This document shows, piece by piece, positions 1-13,500 of a DNA stretch of 64,000 nucleotides (its first letter is position 1; each line of letters begins with the position of its first letter). The notes under the pieces were generated by a model. That model searched no databases, was not told the DNA's origin, and worked only from the letters and a program-made list of their open reading frames with translations. The stretch covers positions 186,001 to 250,000 of the forward strand of contig OZ037843.1 of the NCBI GenBank assembly GCA_964035575.1, in the 5' to 3' direction. The position numbers and the translations under genes were made by a program. The stretch is from Rhynchopus sp. YZ270_cl-10 (lineage: Eukaryota; Euglenozoa; Diplonemea; Diplonemida; Diplonemidae).

Positions 1-690
1 TGCCACTCTTGTGTTTTGTACGCAAACCAAGTTTGCGTACAAAAAACAAGAAATTGCTATCGAATAAAAACTGCAGTTGTTGGTGCAGGCACCTCCGACT
101 GACACCTGTACGTTTTATTTCCCAACCCAACAACAACAATAAAGCGTGAAGACAATAAATAAAATCAAAGCGGAATAAATTTGAGGTTTTGTGAGGCACT
201 CAACGAGTGTGCCGGCTCTGTGGCGTCACGGAGACACCAACACTCCCCAGTCATTTTTCCTGCGCTTCCAGGAAAACTCGCGTTTGCGACCAGGCCGAAA
301 CGAAAAAATTTAATTCACAGCAAACAGGTGTGAGGGAGAAGAAAAGAAAGTGAACAAAAACAAAAAAACAATGTTTTTCTGAAATGTGATGTTGTTGGGG
401 TGGGGAGAATAAAACAGTTCCAAGAAAAGCTCCTGTGTCGGTTATCTTTTGGTTAGAAAAAAAAAAAAAACGGGAGTACCGAAAGTACAGAAGCAAAAAC
501 AAAGTACAAAAAAAAAGTTTGTAAATTGCGGAAGACGCAAAACAAACTCGCGAACTAAAAAAAGATTCTTTTCTGCGAAGTGGTGGTAATGGGGAGAATA
601 AAACATTACGAAAAAAACCTCCACTCTCATTTCGCAAGCTTCATTTCCGTTTTGGTTTTCTCCTCACATTTCAAAAAAATATGCTATCAT

Positions 691-801
691 GGTGCTTTCG
701 GAAGTCGGTCAACGACCTGTCAGCGACGTGTCAATATCAGGGGGGTGTGTATAGAGTCCCTGTGTCAGCGACCTGTCAATATCGACCCCTCCCGGAGCAC
801 C
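691..801 (+). repeat. Dispersed repeat rich in GACCTGTC (copy 1)
   Basis: The block reads from GGTGCTTTCGGAAGTCGGTC to GACCCCTCCCGGAGCACC and contains several GACCTGTC or GACGTGTC words. Its two ends are themselves partly complementary (GGTGCT and AGCACC). The same block occurs at 20,414-20,524 as part of the tandem duplication, and inverted in a shorter form at 38,086-38,174. Words of the same type (CACCGACAGGTCGAGGTG) occur near 58,495 and 63,332. It could be a small non-autonomous element; no target duplication was found. Confidence 0.6.
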
Positions 802-1189
802 GGATCATTTTTTTTTTTTTCTTCCCCGTTTGGGGGAATGCACTGGACCAGAACAATGGGGGGGGAAGACATAAGAGGAGTGGCTGCGCGCAAAAAAGAA
901 GAAAAAAAAAAATAAAACAGGGAAGTGGAGAAGTGGATGATTGGGCTAAGGGGGAAGATGTGGGAGAGTAGAGGGGGAGGGAAACAATCGGAGGAATGGA
1001 TTCGTTCTCCTTTTGTTTGTGCGTAAAGTGTGCAATAAATATTCTGTGGTGATATTTTATTACTGCAGTACGCTCCCACTGACTACCTGGGCAGTGAAGA
1101 GGAACCCTCTTTGAGGCCAAAAAAAAATACAACCAAAAGACAAAATAGCTGAAAATAAAAGACCAATAATAGATAACTACGAAGCCCTC

Positions 1190-1364
1190 CTTAGGCATAC
1201 GTAGAAGGTGAATACATATCCGCCCTATATTCGGATTCGAATATAGGGCGAACACTGTGTTCCGTGTATTCCGTATTCGGGTGTATTCAGATCAATATTC
1301 GCCCTATATTCGGATTCGAAATAAATAGGGCGAATACGAAATTCGCCTTCTAGGCATGCTTAGG
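1190..1364. repeat. MITE-like palindromic element (copy 1)
   Basis: The ends form an imperfect terminal inverted repeat: CTTAGGCATACGTAGAAGG on the left against CTAAGCATGCCTAGAAGG read from the right. Inside is a perfect 13-bp hairpin (CGCCCTATATTCG, loop GATT, complement) at 1221-1250 and a second, diverged copy of it at about 1298-1332. It has no coding capacity. The identical element lies at 20,913-21,087 in the duplicated unit. The structure is typical of a miniature inverted-repeat DNA transposon, but a stable transcript hairpin in the 3' flank of the giant gene is an alternative. Confidence 0.6.
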
Positions 1365-1407
1365 GACGAAGACGGGACCCGATCTCACACGTTTGAAAAA
1401 ATCCGAG

Positions 1408-1553
1408 AAGAAAAAAAAAGAGAGAGAGAGAGAAGAAAGTGAAGTTATTAATGCAGAAGAAAACGTTAGATGAACAGACATCTTGCAAAATGCTTATAGA
1501 GATTTTTTTTAAATCACCGGTTTGCCTTTTTTTCTTCTCTCTCTCTCTCTCTT
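1408..1553. repeat. (GA)n / (CT)n inverted repeat
   Basis: A purine tract of A then GA dinucleotides at about 1408-1438 is followed about 90 bases later by its complement, T then CT dinucleotides, at 1526-1553. The pair sits 34-180 bases beyond the stop codon of giant gene A, so a transcript reading past the stop could fold here. It is repeated at 21,131-21,276. Confidence 0.6.
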
Positions 1554-1586
1554 ATTGTTCTGAAATAACCCCCAAAAAAAAATGTC

Positions 1587-4500
1587 TTAAATGTCGTCAT
1601 CTTTTCTGTTGGACATTTCTTCGTCCAACAGAGGCTCGCTCATTTGCTGTTCGGGGCTGTCCTTGACAAGCTCCGCGTCGTTCGTTTTCGCTTCGAAGTG
1701 CTCGTTCCACTTCTCGTCGTCGGCCTCGTTCTGGTTCTGGCGGCGCTTGCAGAGGAGGAAGGCGAGGAGGAGGCAACAGCAGCAGAGCAGCAGAAGGAGG
1801 GGAAGCAGCCAGCAGAGGATGCAGTCGTCGTCATCATCGCTGTCGCCGTCAATGGAGCCAGCGTTGCGTGTGATGTTCGTCGCGTTCTCACCCTCGGCGA
1901 AGCAAACTGCCGACTGCATTTGTCCGTTCTCACCGTGCATCGGCGCCACACACTGGCACACCCAGTCACCCTCCTTCGACTGGTCGGGGTCCACACACGT
2001 CTGTCCCTCTGCCACGCACACACCAGACACAGCCTCGTCGGCGCACTCTCCAGTGTATGTGCAGGTGCTCTTTGCTCCAGTCGCCTCACCCACTGCAGGT
2101 GGCGGGCAACGGCACACCCAGGTGCCAGTGGCGGTCTTGTCGCTGTCGATGCACTGTGGGGGTTTTGGATGTAGGGGGGGGAAAAGGTTGGCAGAGGGGC
2201 AGGTGGAAGTGAATAGTGGGGTGGGTGAAACACAATACCTGCTGGCCCGCGTCAGTGCAGACAGTGGCCACGAGTGTGTCAACACATTCATCCAGAAGGC
2301 AGGCGGCGGCAGAGGTCTGTGCCTTGCCCTCAGACGGCGCGGCACACACACAGGTCCAGTCGTTCATGCTTGCTTCGGTCGTGACAGGGTCAACACAGGT
2401 CTGACTTGCGCTGGTGCAGACCATCTGGTTGGCAGGCATGGAGCACTCATCGACAACTGTAGGTGGTGAGGTAGGCGGGAGGGGAGGGAGGGGAGGGACA
2501 TACTGCATGTGGCACGCGATGCGACAGCCACGTCGCCAGTGGCAGGGGCGATGCACTCGCAACGCCAGTCGCCAGTCGAGTCCGACGTGGTGACAGGGTC
2601 GATGCAGCGCTGTGCACCGTTGCCCTCACAGGCGAATCCATTTCCGTCGCCCTTGTCTGCGCACAGCGGGCACACCACGGAGCACTCGTCCAGCACACAC
2701 ACGGCAGGGCCCTGTGCACCCTCAGTCTTCGTCGTCGCGGGCTCAGAGCAGCGGCACTCCCAGTCGTCTGTCGAGCCTGCCTCTGGGTTCGGGTCGAAGC
2801 AGTGCTGTCCCGCAAGACATTTGTCCTTGTGGTCCACACACTCGCCGACAGGGTCTGTGGGGGTGGGTGTGGGTGTGAAAGTAGCAATATGGTGAAGATG
2901 TTTGTTTCTTTAGAAAGGCTGCAAAGGGACAGCAAGAGGACGTAGGTGAACCAGCCATGCCAGCCAAAGGAAGAGGGAGGGAGGAGGGGAGAGGGAGGAG
3001 GGGGAACATACTGCACACGGCAACGGCACCCCTTGCGGTCTCGTTGGTTCCCGGGCACACACACTCCCAGTCGTTGAGGCTGTCCGGTGCGGTGTTAGTG
3101 TCTCTGCATGTCTGCCCTGCGTCCATGCACGTTGTGACGTTGACGCACTCGTTGTGCTCGCACAGCGGCACCGGTGCAAGGGCCTGCTTGCCCTCGGAGG
3201 AGGGGCAGCGGCATTCCCAGTTGCCGAGGAGGCTGGGTGTGGTGTCGAGGTCGACGCAGATCTGGTTCTTCTCAGCACAGACGTTGTTGTACGCGACGGC
3301 AGGCGCGCCGACAGGGGCAGGGGTCAGGACAGAGGTGCACGTCTGACGCTCACGGATCTGTGCGCGGCATGTGTCGATACCCTTGTTCCAGTCACTGTCA
3401 GCAACGAAGCACCAGTCGCCAGTCACAGCACGCTCAGGGTTGCAGCAAGCAGTGTTGCAAGGCTCAGAGAAGCCAGGGCCCGTGCCCAGAAGGCCTCCAC
3501 CGACAAGGCTCGCCTGCCAGCCGCAGGCACACTCGCAGCCCTCAGTGGTGTAGCGGCGGAAGTGGCCGCACTGGCGTGCACCGGTGTTGGTCACAGCCTC
3601 GCACTCATCGATAGTGCAGGATGCAACCGGCATCGCCACGGCAGTGGCAGTGGCAGGTGCCTGGCAGACGCACATCCAGTCAGAGAGGCTTGAGGCAGAG
3701 AAGTTGGGGTCAACGCAGTCCTGGCCTTCTCCTGCACAGACGTTGACGGACTCCTGGCTCGTACGTGCGCAGGTTGGGCAGATGTCGGTGCACTCGTTGA
3801 CAGTGCAGACTGTAGCGGCCTTGCTCCCGGTCTCTCCGTGGAAGGGTGCAATGCATGCACAGCGCCAGTCAGAGGACTCGCCGGTCTCACCAGGGACACA
3901 CTTCTGACCAGCGGAGGCACAGACCTGCTGGTTCGCGCTGTCGGCGCACCCGCCTGTGTATGTGCACGTCGCAACACCGCCAATCATGCTGCCCACAGCG
4001 CCCTCGGGGCAGAGGCACGACCAGTCGCCGAGGCTCGTGGGGGACGTGCTCTGGTCAATGCAGATCTGGCCGACAGCTGCGCAGACAGTCGACTTCGTGT
4101 CGCACTCATCCAGCAGGCAGGACGCAGTTCCTCCCGTGGACGCACCAGAGGCAGGCGCAAGGCAGACACACATCCAGTCCCCCATGGACGACGAGTCCTG
4201 GTTCGGGTCCTCGCACATCTGTCCCACAGCCTCGCACGCCACAGCGTGCACAACACACTCGTCCACGTCGCACACAGCGGCAGCGCCCACAGCAGATCCC
4301 GTACCCTGCTGGCAGACGCACGACCAGTCACCCACGCTCTCGGGGCTGGTGTCCTTGTCCACGCAGCTTTGGTCTCCACAGGTGTGGGTCATGCCCTGCT
4401 GCGCGCAGGTGTCGCAGCGTGCCACACACTCGTCAAGCACGCACACGGCAGGCCCGTTCAGTGCCTCACCCACAAGCGGCGTGTTGCACTCGCAGTACCA

Positions 4501-7500
4501 AGCATTGTCCTTCTCCTTGCACAGCTGCTGCGGTCCGCATGCGGCACCGTTGGTCACACACAGCGTCGAGACAGTGCACATGTCAGCGGGCTTCGCAATC
4601 GCACTGCCCTCGCTCGGGTCCTCGCACTGGCACACCCAGTTGCCGAGGGAGTCGACGTCCTGCTTCGAGTCCACACAACGCTGGCCTGCCGCAGAGCAGA
4701 TCGTGTTGCCGTTGTCCTGGCCGTTGTTCCACTCCTTCGGCACAATGCACTCATCGATGAGACACTTCGCCGCCTCGCCCACACCAGACTTCCCGGTGTA
4801 CGGCCACGCGCACTGGCATTCCCACGAGCCCAGCAGTGAGAGGTCGTCATCGACACACATCTGCGAGTTCTTGCCCGCAGTGATCACACCAGAGCACACG
4901 TTCGCGTTCTCGAGGATCGTGCACTCGTCGATCGGGCACACTGCCGCAGCCGCACGCTGGGTACCAAGGCCGGGCGCCTTGCACTTGCACCACCAGTCTC
5001 CGGTGCTGATGGGGTCCTTGTTCGCGTCCTCGCAGTCCTGGCCCGCGGAGAGGCAAGCGTGCTTGCTGGATCCGGGGAGCATCGCGCACGTTGCGCATGG
5101 CACCGTGCACTCGTCGAGCTCGCAGGTGGCGGGGGCAGTCTTCTTGGGAGTGCCGGTCTGGGGGCTGACGCACACGCAGGTCCAGTCTCCGGGTGTCTCG
5201 ACGTTGGGGTCGACGCAGGTCTGTCCCATGTTGGTGCAGATGTCGGAGTTGCTCTTGTCATCGCACTCACCAACGAACGCGCACACGGCAACTCCAGCCA
5301 CGGCGGTACCTGTGGAAGGTGCGGGGCAGCTGCACGACCAGTCGCCGGTGGACTCAGCAGCCAAGTTGTCATCGAAACAGGTCTGTCCCGCGGACTGGCA
5401 CTGCTTGCCGTGCACGACACACTCGTCGTAGGTGCAGACGGCAACTCCATTCACGACCTTGCCCACGTAAGGTGTGTGGCACTCGCAGTACCAGTCACCC
5501 TCGGTGGTGGTGTCAGGGTCGACGCACGCCTGCTCAGCCTTCTCGCACACGGAGCCGGCGGCGGTGTCACACTCGTTCGTAGTGCACACGGCCACAGCAC
5601 CCTTGGCGCTCACAGTGCTGCCGACACACTGGCACTCCCAGTCCTTGGTCGACGTCGGGGACGTGCTGCCCTCAACACAGACCTGCGCAGGGCCGCTTGC
5701 CGCCTCGCACACTGTCTTGCTTCCTCCAGCGGTTCTGGCGCACGTCACACACGTCGCAAGGCACTCGTCAAGGATGCAGTTCAACGAGTCGGCGGGGAAG
5801 TCGGAGGTGAAGGGCATCTCGGGTCCGGTCTGGGGCATCACACACTCGCAACGTCCCTGGGTGCCCTTGGGCACGCACATCTGTCCACGGGCAGTGCAGG
5901 TGCTTCCGTAGGTCTGGCACCAGGAGCCGCCAGGGCATGTTGCAGGTGCACCAGTGGTGCCGCGCTCGGTGGGGGTCTCGGGGCAGACGCACATCCAGTC
6001 GTTCTTGGAGGTGATGTCGGTGTTGGGGTCGACGCAGAGCTGGCCTGCGGCAGTGCAGATGGAGGCCTTGGTCGTCTCCAGGCATTCGTCCCAGAGGCAG
6101 TTCGCCACACGGCCGGTCGCCGTCCCGACTGAGGGAGACGGGCACTCGCAGCGCCAGTCGCCTGTCACAGAGGTGTTCGCGTCGACGCAGGACTGGCCAG
6201 CAACGCCGCAGACGCCTTCGTTGAGACCACCGTTCGCCTCGCATTCGTCAACCATGCACTGCACAACAGCGGCGGCGGTGGCAGACCCAGTGAGGCCTGT
6301 CGGGCAGACACAGCGCCAGTCCTTCACGTCCGACGGGGAGAGCGACGTCTCCTCACAGCGCTGCTTGTTCTGCTCGCAGACGTTTCCGGCGCCCTTGTCG
6401 GCGCAGGTCGCGCACTGTGAGGTGCACTCGTCCAGCTGGCACAGCGCAGGTCCTCCCGTTGTGCTGACGCCCGAGGACGGCTCGACACACTGGCACACCC
6501 AGTCACCCACAACCATGACATCCGGGTCGTAGCAGGTCTGGCCAACCTGGGTGCACACCTTTGCGTTCTCTGCGCATTCGCCAGTCCAGTCGCAGGTGGC
6601 GGTCGACATGGCAGCCTCACCAGACGCGCCCTTCGGGCAGATGCACTTCCAGTCGCCGACAGACCCGCTCTCGGTGTTGGTGTCGAAGCAGGTCTGGCCC
6701 ACAGAGGCGCAGACGTTCACGTCCGTGCACTCGTCGGTGATGCAGACAGCAGGCTTGCCAGCAGCGGACTCGCCGAAGGAAGGGGCGTTGCACTCGCAGC
6801 GCCAGTCGCCCTGGCTCTTGGCAGCCTTGCTCGAGTCGACGCAGGTCTGTCCAGCACCGCACACAGCAGCAGCGGCAGCGGCAGCAGCACCAGCAGGCGG
6901 CGCAACACACATCTGGATGCGCTCCTGGAGCGTGCCGTCCACGGGGCAGCCCTTCTTGCGGTTGTCCTCGCTGTCCTCAATGATGCAGTAGGCTCCTGCC
7001 TGCGTTGTGGGGTTGCAGCATCCTGCCGTGCACGGCGAGTCCACACCTGGTCCCGACCCGACGACGAGGGCGAGCAGGGGCTCCTGCCAGTTGCATTTGC
7101 AGGCACAGCCGTTAACAGTCTCACGGGGCACCTGCTCGCAGCCTACGGCACCGAAGTTGGTGACCTCGGCACACTCATCCATCTCGCAGACGGCCACAGC
7201 ACGTGTCGCCATGGCACCACCGCCAGGGCAGGAGCACATCCAGTCGCCTGTAGAGGTGGCGGTCGTGACCGGGTCAGTGCAGCCCTGTCCTGCCTGCGTG
7301 CAGAGGTTTCCGGCACCCTTGTTCGCGCACGTGTCGCACACCTGTGTGCACTCGTCAAGAACGCAGTCCGCAGCCTTGCGCACAGAGAAGATGTCGCCCG
7401 CAGCGCAGTGGCACTCCCAGTCGCCCGTCGAGGTCGGCGTCGGCTTGGGGTCGATGCAGACCTGTCCCGCGGTGTTGCAGATGTTGAAGTTCTCCTGGAT

Positions 7501-10500
7501 GTTGCACTCGTTCAGAATACACTGCGCAGGCACGCCCTTGCCAGTACCAGTCTGTCCAACCGGGCAGGTGCACAGGAAGTCTCCCGTCGAGGTTGGGTCC
7601 ATGTCAGGGTCGCTGCAGGTCTGTCCCTCCCCGCAGACAGGGTCCTGCGTGTCCAGACGCACACACTCGTCCACACGGCAGACAGGGATCGCGAGGGTGC
7701 GGTTCCCAGTGGCAGGCGGCTTGCAGATGCACATCCAGTCGCTGCGCGAGCGGACGTCCTGGTTCGGGTCGTGGCACAGCGTGTTGGTGGCGGTGCAGGC
7801 GTTGCCCTGGCCGTTGCCGCTGTCCGCACAGGAGATGCAGACCTCGGCACACTCGTCGAGCATGCACGACGCGATGGCGGCAGTCTCCTGGCCGGCCTGG
7901 CCAGAGGGGCAGCGGCAGATCCAGTCGTGGAGCGAAGAGGCGTCGGTGTTGGGGTCAACGCAGAGCTGTCCGGCAGCTGCGCACATGCCACCCTCGCAGG
8001 TGGAGCAGGTGGCGGAGCACTCGTCCAGAGTGCAGGTAGTGATGCCCATGACGGTCACGGTGCCGGTTGCAGGTGGGAGGCACTCGCACTGCCAGTTGCC
8101 CTGCTCAGAGGTGTCCGGGTCGACGCAGACCTGGCCCGCAGCAGTGCACAGGGCGTTCACGACAGCGTCCGCGCACTCGCTTGTGGGGGGCGGGGTGCAC
8201 ACAGCAGTGCTCGCAACAGCAGAGGCGGTGACGCCTGCGTTGGGCGCGCAGTGGCACTCCCAGTCGCCAGTGCTCGTCTCGGTCGTGGCGGGGTCCTCGC
8301 AGACCTGTCCTGCGTTGTGGCAAGTCTGCTCGTTCGTCACACACTCGTCCAGGACGCATGTCGTCGCACCGGCAACAGTGCTTCCCACAGCAGGCGGCGT
8401 GCACACGCACTCCCAGTCCCCCTCGGTCGTGAAGCCCTTGTCAACGCAGGTCTGGCCGGTGGGGCATTTATCGCTGTTGGTCGCATCCAAGCACTCATCG
8501 GTCTCGCACACAGCAGGGTTGCCGATGGCCACCTGGGTCGATCCCGGGCACTGGCAGGCCCAGTCGCCAAGGCTTGTGTAATCGGTGTTGCTGTCGATGC
8601 AGGTCTGTCCCGCCTTCACACAGACGTTGTCCTCGTTCTCGACCGTGACAGCCGTGCCTGGGAGGAACACCTTGCACTCATCAATGGAGCAGTCTGCAGC
8701 GCCCGTGGTACGGGTTACCTTCTGGTTCGGAGGAGGGCAGGTGCACTTCCAGTGTCCGTCAATCGTCTTCTCGATGTCCTCACAGGTCTGGCCAGCACCG
8801 ACGCAAGTGTCCCCGTAGAGCGTGCACTCGTCGACCTCGCACACAGCAGGCTTGGCAGTCGCAGAGCCCGTGGCAGGTGCTGTGCAGAAGCACTGCCAGT
8901 CCGAAAGCGAGGAGCCGTCCTGGTTAGGGTCAAGGCAGGTCTGGCCGACCAGCTCGCACTCAGATTTGTGGATGACACACTCGTCGACCTTGCACCTCGC
9001 TGCGTTCGCAGTGGCAGAGCCGACGGCAGGTGTCTGGCACACACAGCGCCAGTCGCCCTCAATCGCGGTGTTGTCGTCTACACAGTCCTGTCCGGCGCCA
9101 GAGCACGTAGACCTGTGTGTCTTGCACTCATCCGTCACACACGTGGCTGCAGCAGCACGCTGGACACCAGAGGCAGGCTCGATGCAGCGGCACTCCCATG
9201 AGCTGAGACCTGTGATGGGGTTCTTGTCGGCGTCCACGCACGTCTGCTTCGCGTCCGAGCACGTCGTGCCTGCGCACGTCGCGCACTGTGCAGTGCACTC
9301 GTCCAGCACGCAGACAGCGGCACCGCCGACCACGGGTGCACCAGTGGCAGGCACAACGCAGAGGCAGCTCCAGTCGCCCGCGGTCGCGGTGTCGGGGTCG
9401 TTGCAGATCTGCCCCTTGGAGGTGCACACGTCGCTGTTCGTCAGGTCATCGCATTCGCCAACCATCACACACTCCGCTGGCGCCTGGTTCCCTACGGCGT
9501 TCTGGTGCAGCGGTGGGGAGCACTGGCAGACCCAGTTGTTGAGGCTGGTCTCCCTCTTGTCCTCGTCAAGGCAGACCTGTCCGATGTTCGAGCACACGTG
9601 CCCGTGGGTCTTGCACTCATCGACAATGCAGACAGCTGGGCCCTTTGTTTCCTTCCCGCTCGCAGGGTCCTGGCAGTGGCACTCCCAGTCGCTGAGGCTG
9701 TCCGGGCTGGTGTTGGGGTCGATGCACGTCTGGCTGCTGGCGGCACAGACGAATCTCGCACGGTCGCACTCGTCAACAGCGCAGACGGCCGCCTTCCCGA
9801 CGGAGACCTGCGTGGAGGGTGCGGGGCAGCGGCACTCCCAGTCCCAGAGGGAGGATGCCTTCGGGTTCGGGTCGTAGCAGGTCTGGCCGGCAGCCTTGCA
9901 TGCGTTGTTCGAGCAGGAGACGCAGGTCGACACACACTCGTCCATGAGACAGACAGCCGCAGTCTTCACACCCGTGCCGGTCGACGGTGGGGCGCACACA
10001 CACTGCCAGGTGTCGGTCGTGGTCAGGTCGGAGTCAAGGCACGTCTGTGCGGGGACGGCCTGCTCGCACACGGCTCTGTTGTCGACACACTCGTCCACCT
10101 CGCAGACTGCCGCACCCAGCTTCTTGACGTTGGAGGATGGGGGCGGGCAGACGCACTGCCACGTGTTGAGTGTGCTCACATCGGAGTCCACGCAGGTCTG
10201 CATCGCAAGCTTGCACTCGTCTCCGTGGATGAGGCACTCGTTGGTCGTGCACGTCGCCACACCACCTGTCTTCGAGCCCTGGTCCGGCGCCACACAGAGA
10301 CAGTCAAAGTCGCCAGTGGTCGAGAGGTGCGAGTCGTGGCACACCTGCCCCGCGTCCGTGCAGATCTTGCCGTTCGGGGAGGTCGCGCCTGTGAGCACGT
10401 CGACGCACTCGTCTGCGCTGCACACAGCCGCGTTGCCCTGCTGCATGATGTGCTGGAACGGGGCCGGGCACCTGCACGACCAGTCGTTCGTCTGCCACGG

Positions 10501-13500
10501 GTCGGTGTTGGTGTCGACGCACTCCTGGCCGAGCGCAGTGCAGATGTTGCCAGCGCCCTTGTCCGCGCAGGTGTCACACTTCGTCACACACTCGTCCACA
10601 ATGCACTTCATGACGTAGGCACCCACCTGTGTCGATCCTCCGATCTTGCACTTGCAGTACCAGTCGTTCGTCACAGACTGGCTAGGGTCCACGCAGTCCT
10701 GGTCCGCTCCGGTGCAGACGTTGCCGCTGCCTGTGTCCGCACAGGTAGCACACACTGCGGCGCACTCGTTGAGCGTGCACACTGCTGCGGGGCCCTGGAC
10801 AGCGCTGCCCGAGGAAGGGGGCGGGCACTGGCAGGTCCAGTCGTTCTTGCTAGCGAGGGTTGGTGTCGGGTCGACGCAGGTCTGAGTTGCGTCGGTGCAC
10901 TTCTTTGTGTTGGCTGCGTCAGAGCACTCGTCGTACACACACTCCGCCACGACGGCAGTGGTGCGTGTCGTGGTCGAGGGCGCGGCACACACACACATCC
11001 AGTTGGAGAGGCTCGTGGCGCTTGTGTCCGGGTCCGTGCAGGTCTGGCCTGCGGCGGTGCAGACGTCTGCCTCACATGACGGGCAGGTGGCGACACACTC
11101 GTCGATCAGACACACTGCCGCAGCACCCTTCACTGGTGTGCCCGTAGAAGGTGCCTTGCAGGCGCATTCCCAGTTCCCGTTGGTGGTCGTGTCCGTGTCG
11201 ACGCAGTCCTGGTCGTGGAGTTTGCAGAGGTCGGCCTCGCAGGAGGGGCACGTCGCCAGACACTCGTCCATGATGCACGTTGCGGGTGCGCCAACAACGG
11301 GCACGCCTGCGTAGGGTGCGATGCAGGCGCATTCGTACTCGGTGGCAGACTTCTGCACGCAGTGCTGCTTCGCCTGTGCGCACTTCACATCGCCGCCCTG
11401 GTCAACACACACGTCCGGTGGCGTGCACGTGGCCGCCGCCTGCATACCAGCAACACCAGTGTCGGGAGCAATGCACTCGCAGATCCAGTTGTTCGGGGTG
11501 GTCGTGTCCGTGTCCTTGCACGTCTGCCCCGCCACGTCGCAGATTGTGTTCTCCTTGCACTCATCGTCGGTGCAGGTGGCAGGTCCGCCTGCCTGCGAGC
11601 CGACCGTGGGCGGCTGGCACTCGCAGAACCAGTTGCCGCTGGTGAGCTGGTCGGGGTCGACGCACACCTGGCCCGCAGCACACTTAGAGCCGTGCTCGAC
11701 ACACTCGTCCTTCGCGCACACAGCCGCGTTCGCCTGTGCCGTGGTGGTCGAAGGCGGGGGGCACTTGCACATCCAGTCGCCGAGCTTCGAGATCCCGGTG
11801 TCAGGGTCCTCACAGGTCTGTCCGTTCTTGGCACAGAGGCCCTGTGCGCAAGTCGGGCACGTTGCAACGCACTCATCGATGGTGCAGACGGCAGCACCAC
11901 CACGTCCCCCAGTCGTCGTGGCCGGGGCTGTGCAGACGCACATCCAGTCGTCAAGGCTGGAGGTGTCCGGGGTAGGGTCTGTGCAGGTCTGTCCGGCAGA
12001 GGTGCAGACATCGACTCCGTTGACCTGTGCGCAGGTGGGGCAGGTCTCCTCGCACTCGTTGAGCGGGCACACGGCAGGGCCGCCTGTGGTAGGGGTGCCG
12101 CCAGTGACACACTCGCACACCCAGTTGTTGTCGGTCGTCTTGTCCGCATCCTTGCAGATCTGGTTCGCTGCGGTGCAGACTGCTCCGTGCTCAGTGCACT
12201 CATCCTTCTCGCAGGTCGTCACCGGTGCCTGCTGCGCAGTGCCAGTCATCGGCGCGACACACTTGCACACCCAGTTGTTCGTGACAAGGTTGTCCGGGTC
12301 TTCGCAGATCTGGCCCTTGTCAGTGCACACGTTGTTCACATCGCTCGGCACGCCTGGAATGGGGTCGCGAATAATCTTTGCACCGCCGTCGGCAGGGATC
12401 GTGCCCGCAGCAGAGCAGAAGTTGCGCCTCGCTGTGCAGCCCTTCTTCGTGTTGTAGTCGTTCACTGCCAAGTAGCACCAGTCGCCTGAGGGGTGAGACT
12501 CAGGGTTGCAGCACCCAGCCTTGCATTCCTCGGTGGATCCAGGGCCCGGGGGCATGACAATGACGTTCCCGTTGCCGTCCTTGAAGGTGGCCGTCCAGTC
12601 GCATGCACACTGGCAACCGTCTGATGTGTAACGTGGCACGTGGGTGCAGGTGACAGCGTCGGAGAGCTCCTCACACTCGTTCTTGCCGTCGATGCACTGC
12701 GCCACAGCAGCAGAGGTGGCGAACTTGGCGCTAGTCTTGCATGTGCACGTCCAGGTGCCCAGGTCCGTCGCAGTGGTGACAGGGTCGTGGCACACCTGGT
12801 CAGCGGCCTCGCAGACGTTCGCAGAGGCCATGTCGGTCTTGGCACAGCTCGGGCACACGGCAACGCACTCATCGAGGTTGCACGGGACAACGGCGCCGAG
12901 CTTCTGGGATCCGGTCTGTGGCGCGACGCACTGGCACTCCCAGTCGTCGAGGGTCGTCGTGCTGGGGTCGACGCAGACCTGCGACACATCCTCGCACTTC
13001 TGCTTGTTCACCGCCAGGGTGCACTCATTGACCTCGCAGGTGGCAACGCCGCCAACCTTGACAGTGGTGGACGGTGATGCGCATTCGCACTGCCAGTTGT
13101 TCGGTGTCGTCTGGTCCGTGTCCACACACACCTGCGACGCAGCGTCGCACACAGCGCCGTTCGCGATACACTCGTTCTCCGTGCACGTCGCCACACCGGT
13201 GAGCATGCGCCCCACCTTCGGGTCCACACAGACGCACTCCCAGTCACCGCTGACAGAGGTGCTGGGCTCGACACAGGTCTGTCCCGCACCGTCGCACACG
13301 TTGCCCTTCATGTCGTCCTTGTCGGCGCAGGTGGGGCACTTCACCTGGCACTCGTCCAGGGTGCAGTCCGCAGCGGCAATGGTGTTCTGGCCGGAGAACG
13401 GCAGGCGGCACTTGCAGACCCAGTTGCCGAGGCTGAGGGCGTCGGTGTTCGGGTCCTCACAGTCCTGGTTGGCGGCAGTGCAGACGTTGTCCGACATGGC

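Larger units (their letters stand above)
1..1586. other. 3' flank of giant gene A (unit A of tandem duplication)
   Basis: This AT-rich stretch lies downstream of the giant minus-strand gene and holds no convincing gene. The open frames here are short, low-complexity, and run through poly-A and poly-T tracts. It appears base-for-base the same as 19,724-21,309, which marks it as part of the duplicated unit. It contains a GACCTGTC-rich dispersed repeat (691-801), a palindromic MITE-like element (1190-1364) and a GA/CT inverted repeat (1408-1553). The unit continues to the left of the window: by comparison with 19,540-19,723, the upstream cassette of a further ankyrin copy would be expected just before position 1. 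Confidence 0.8.
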
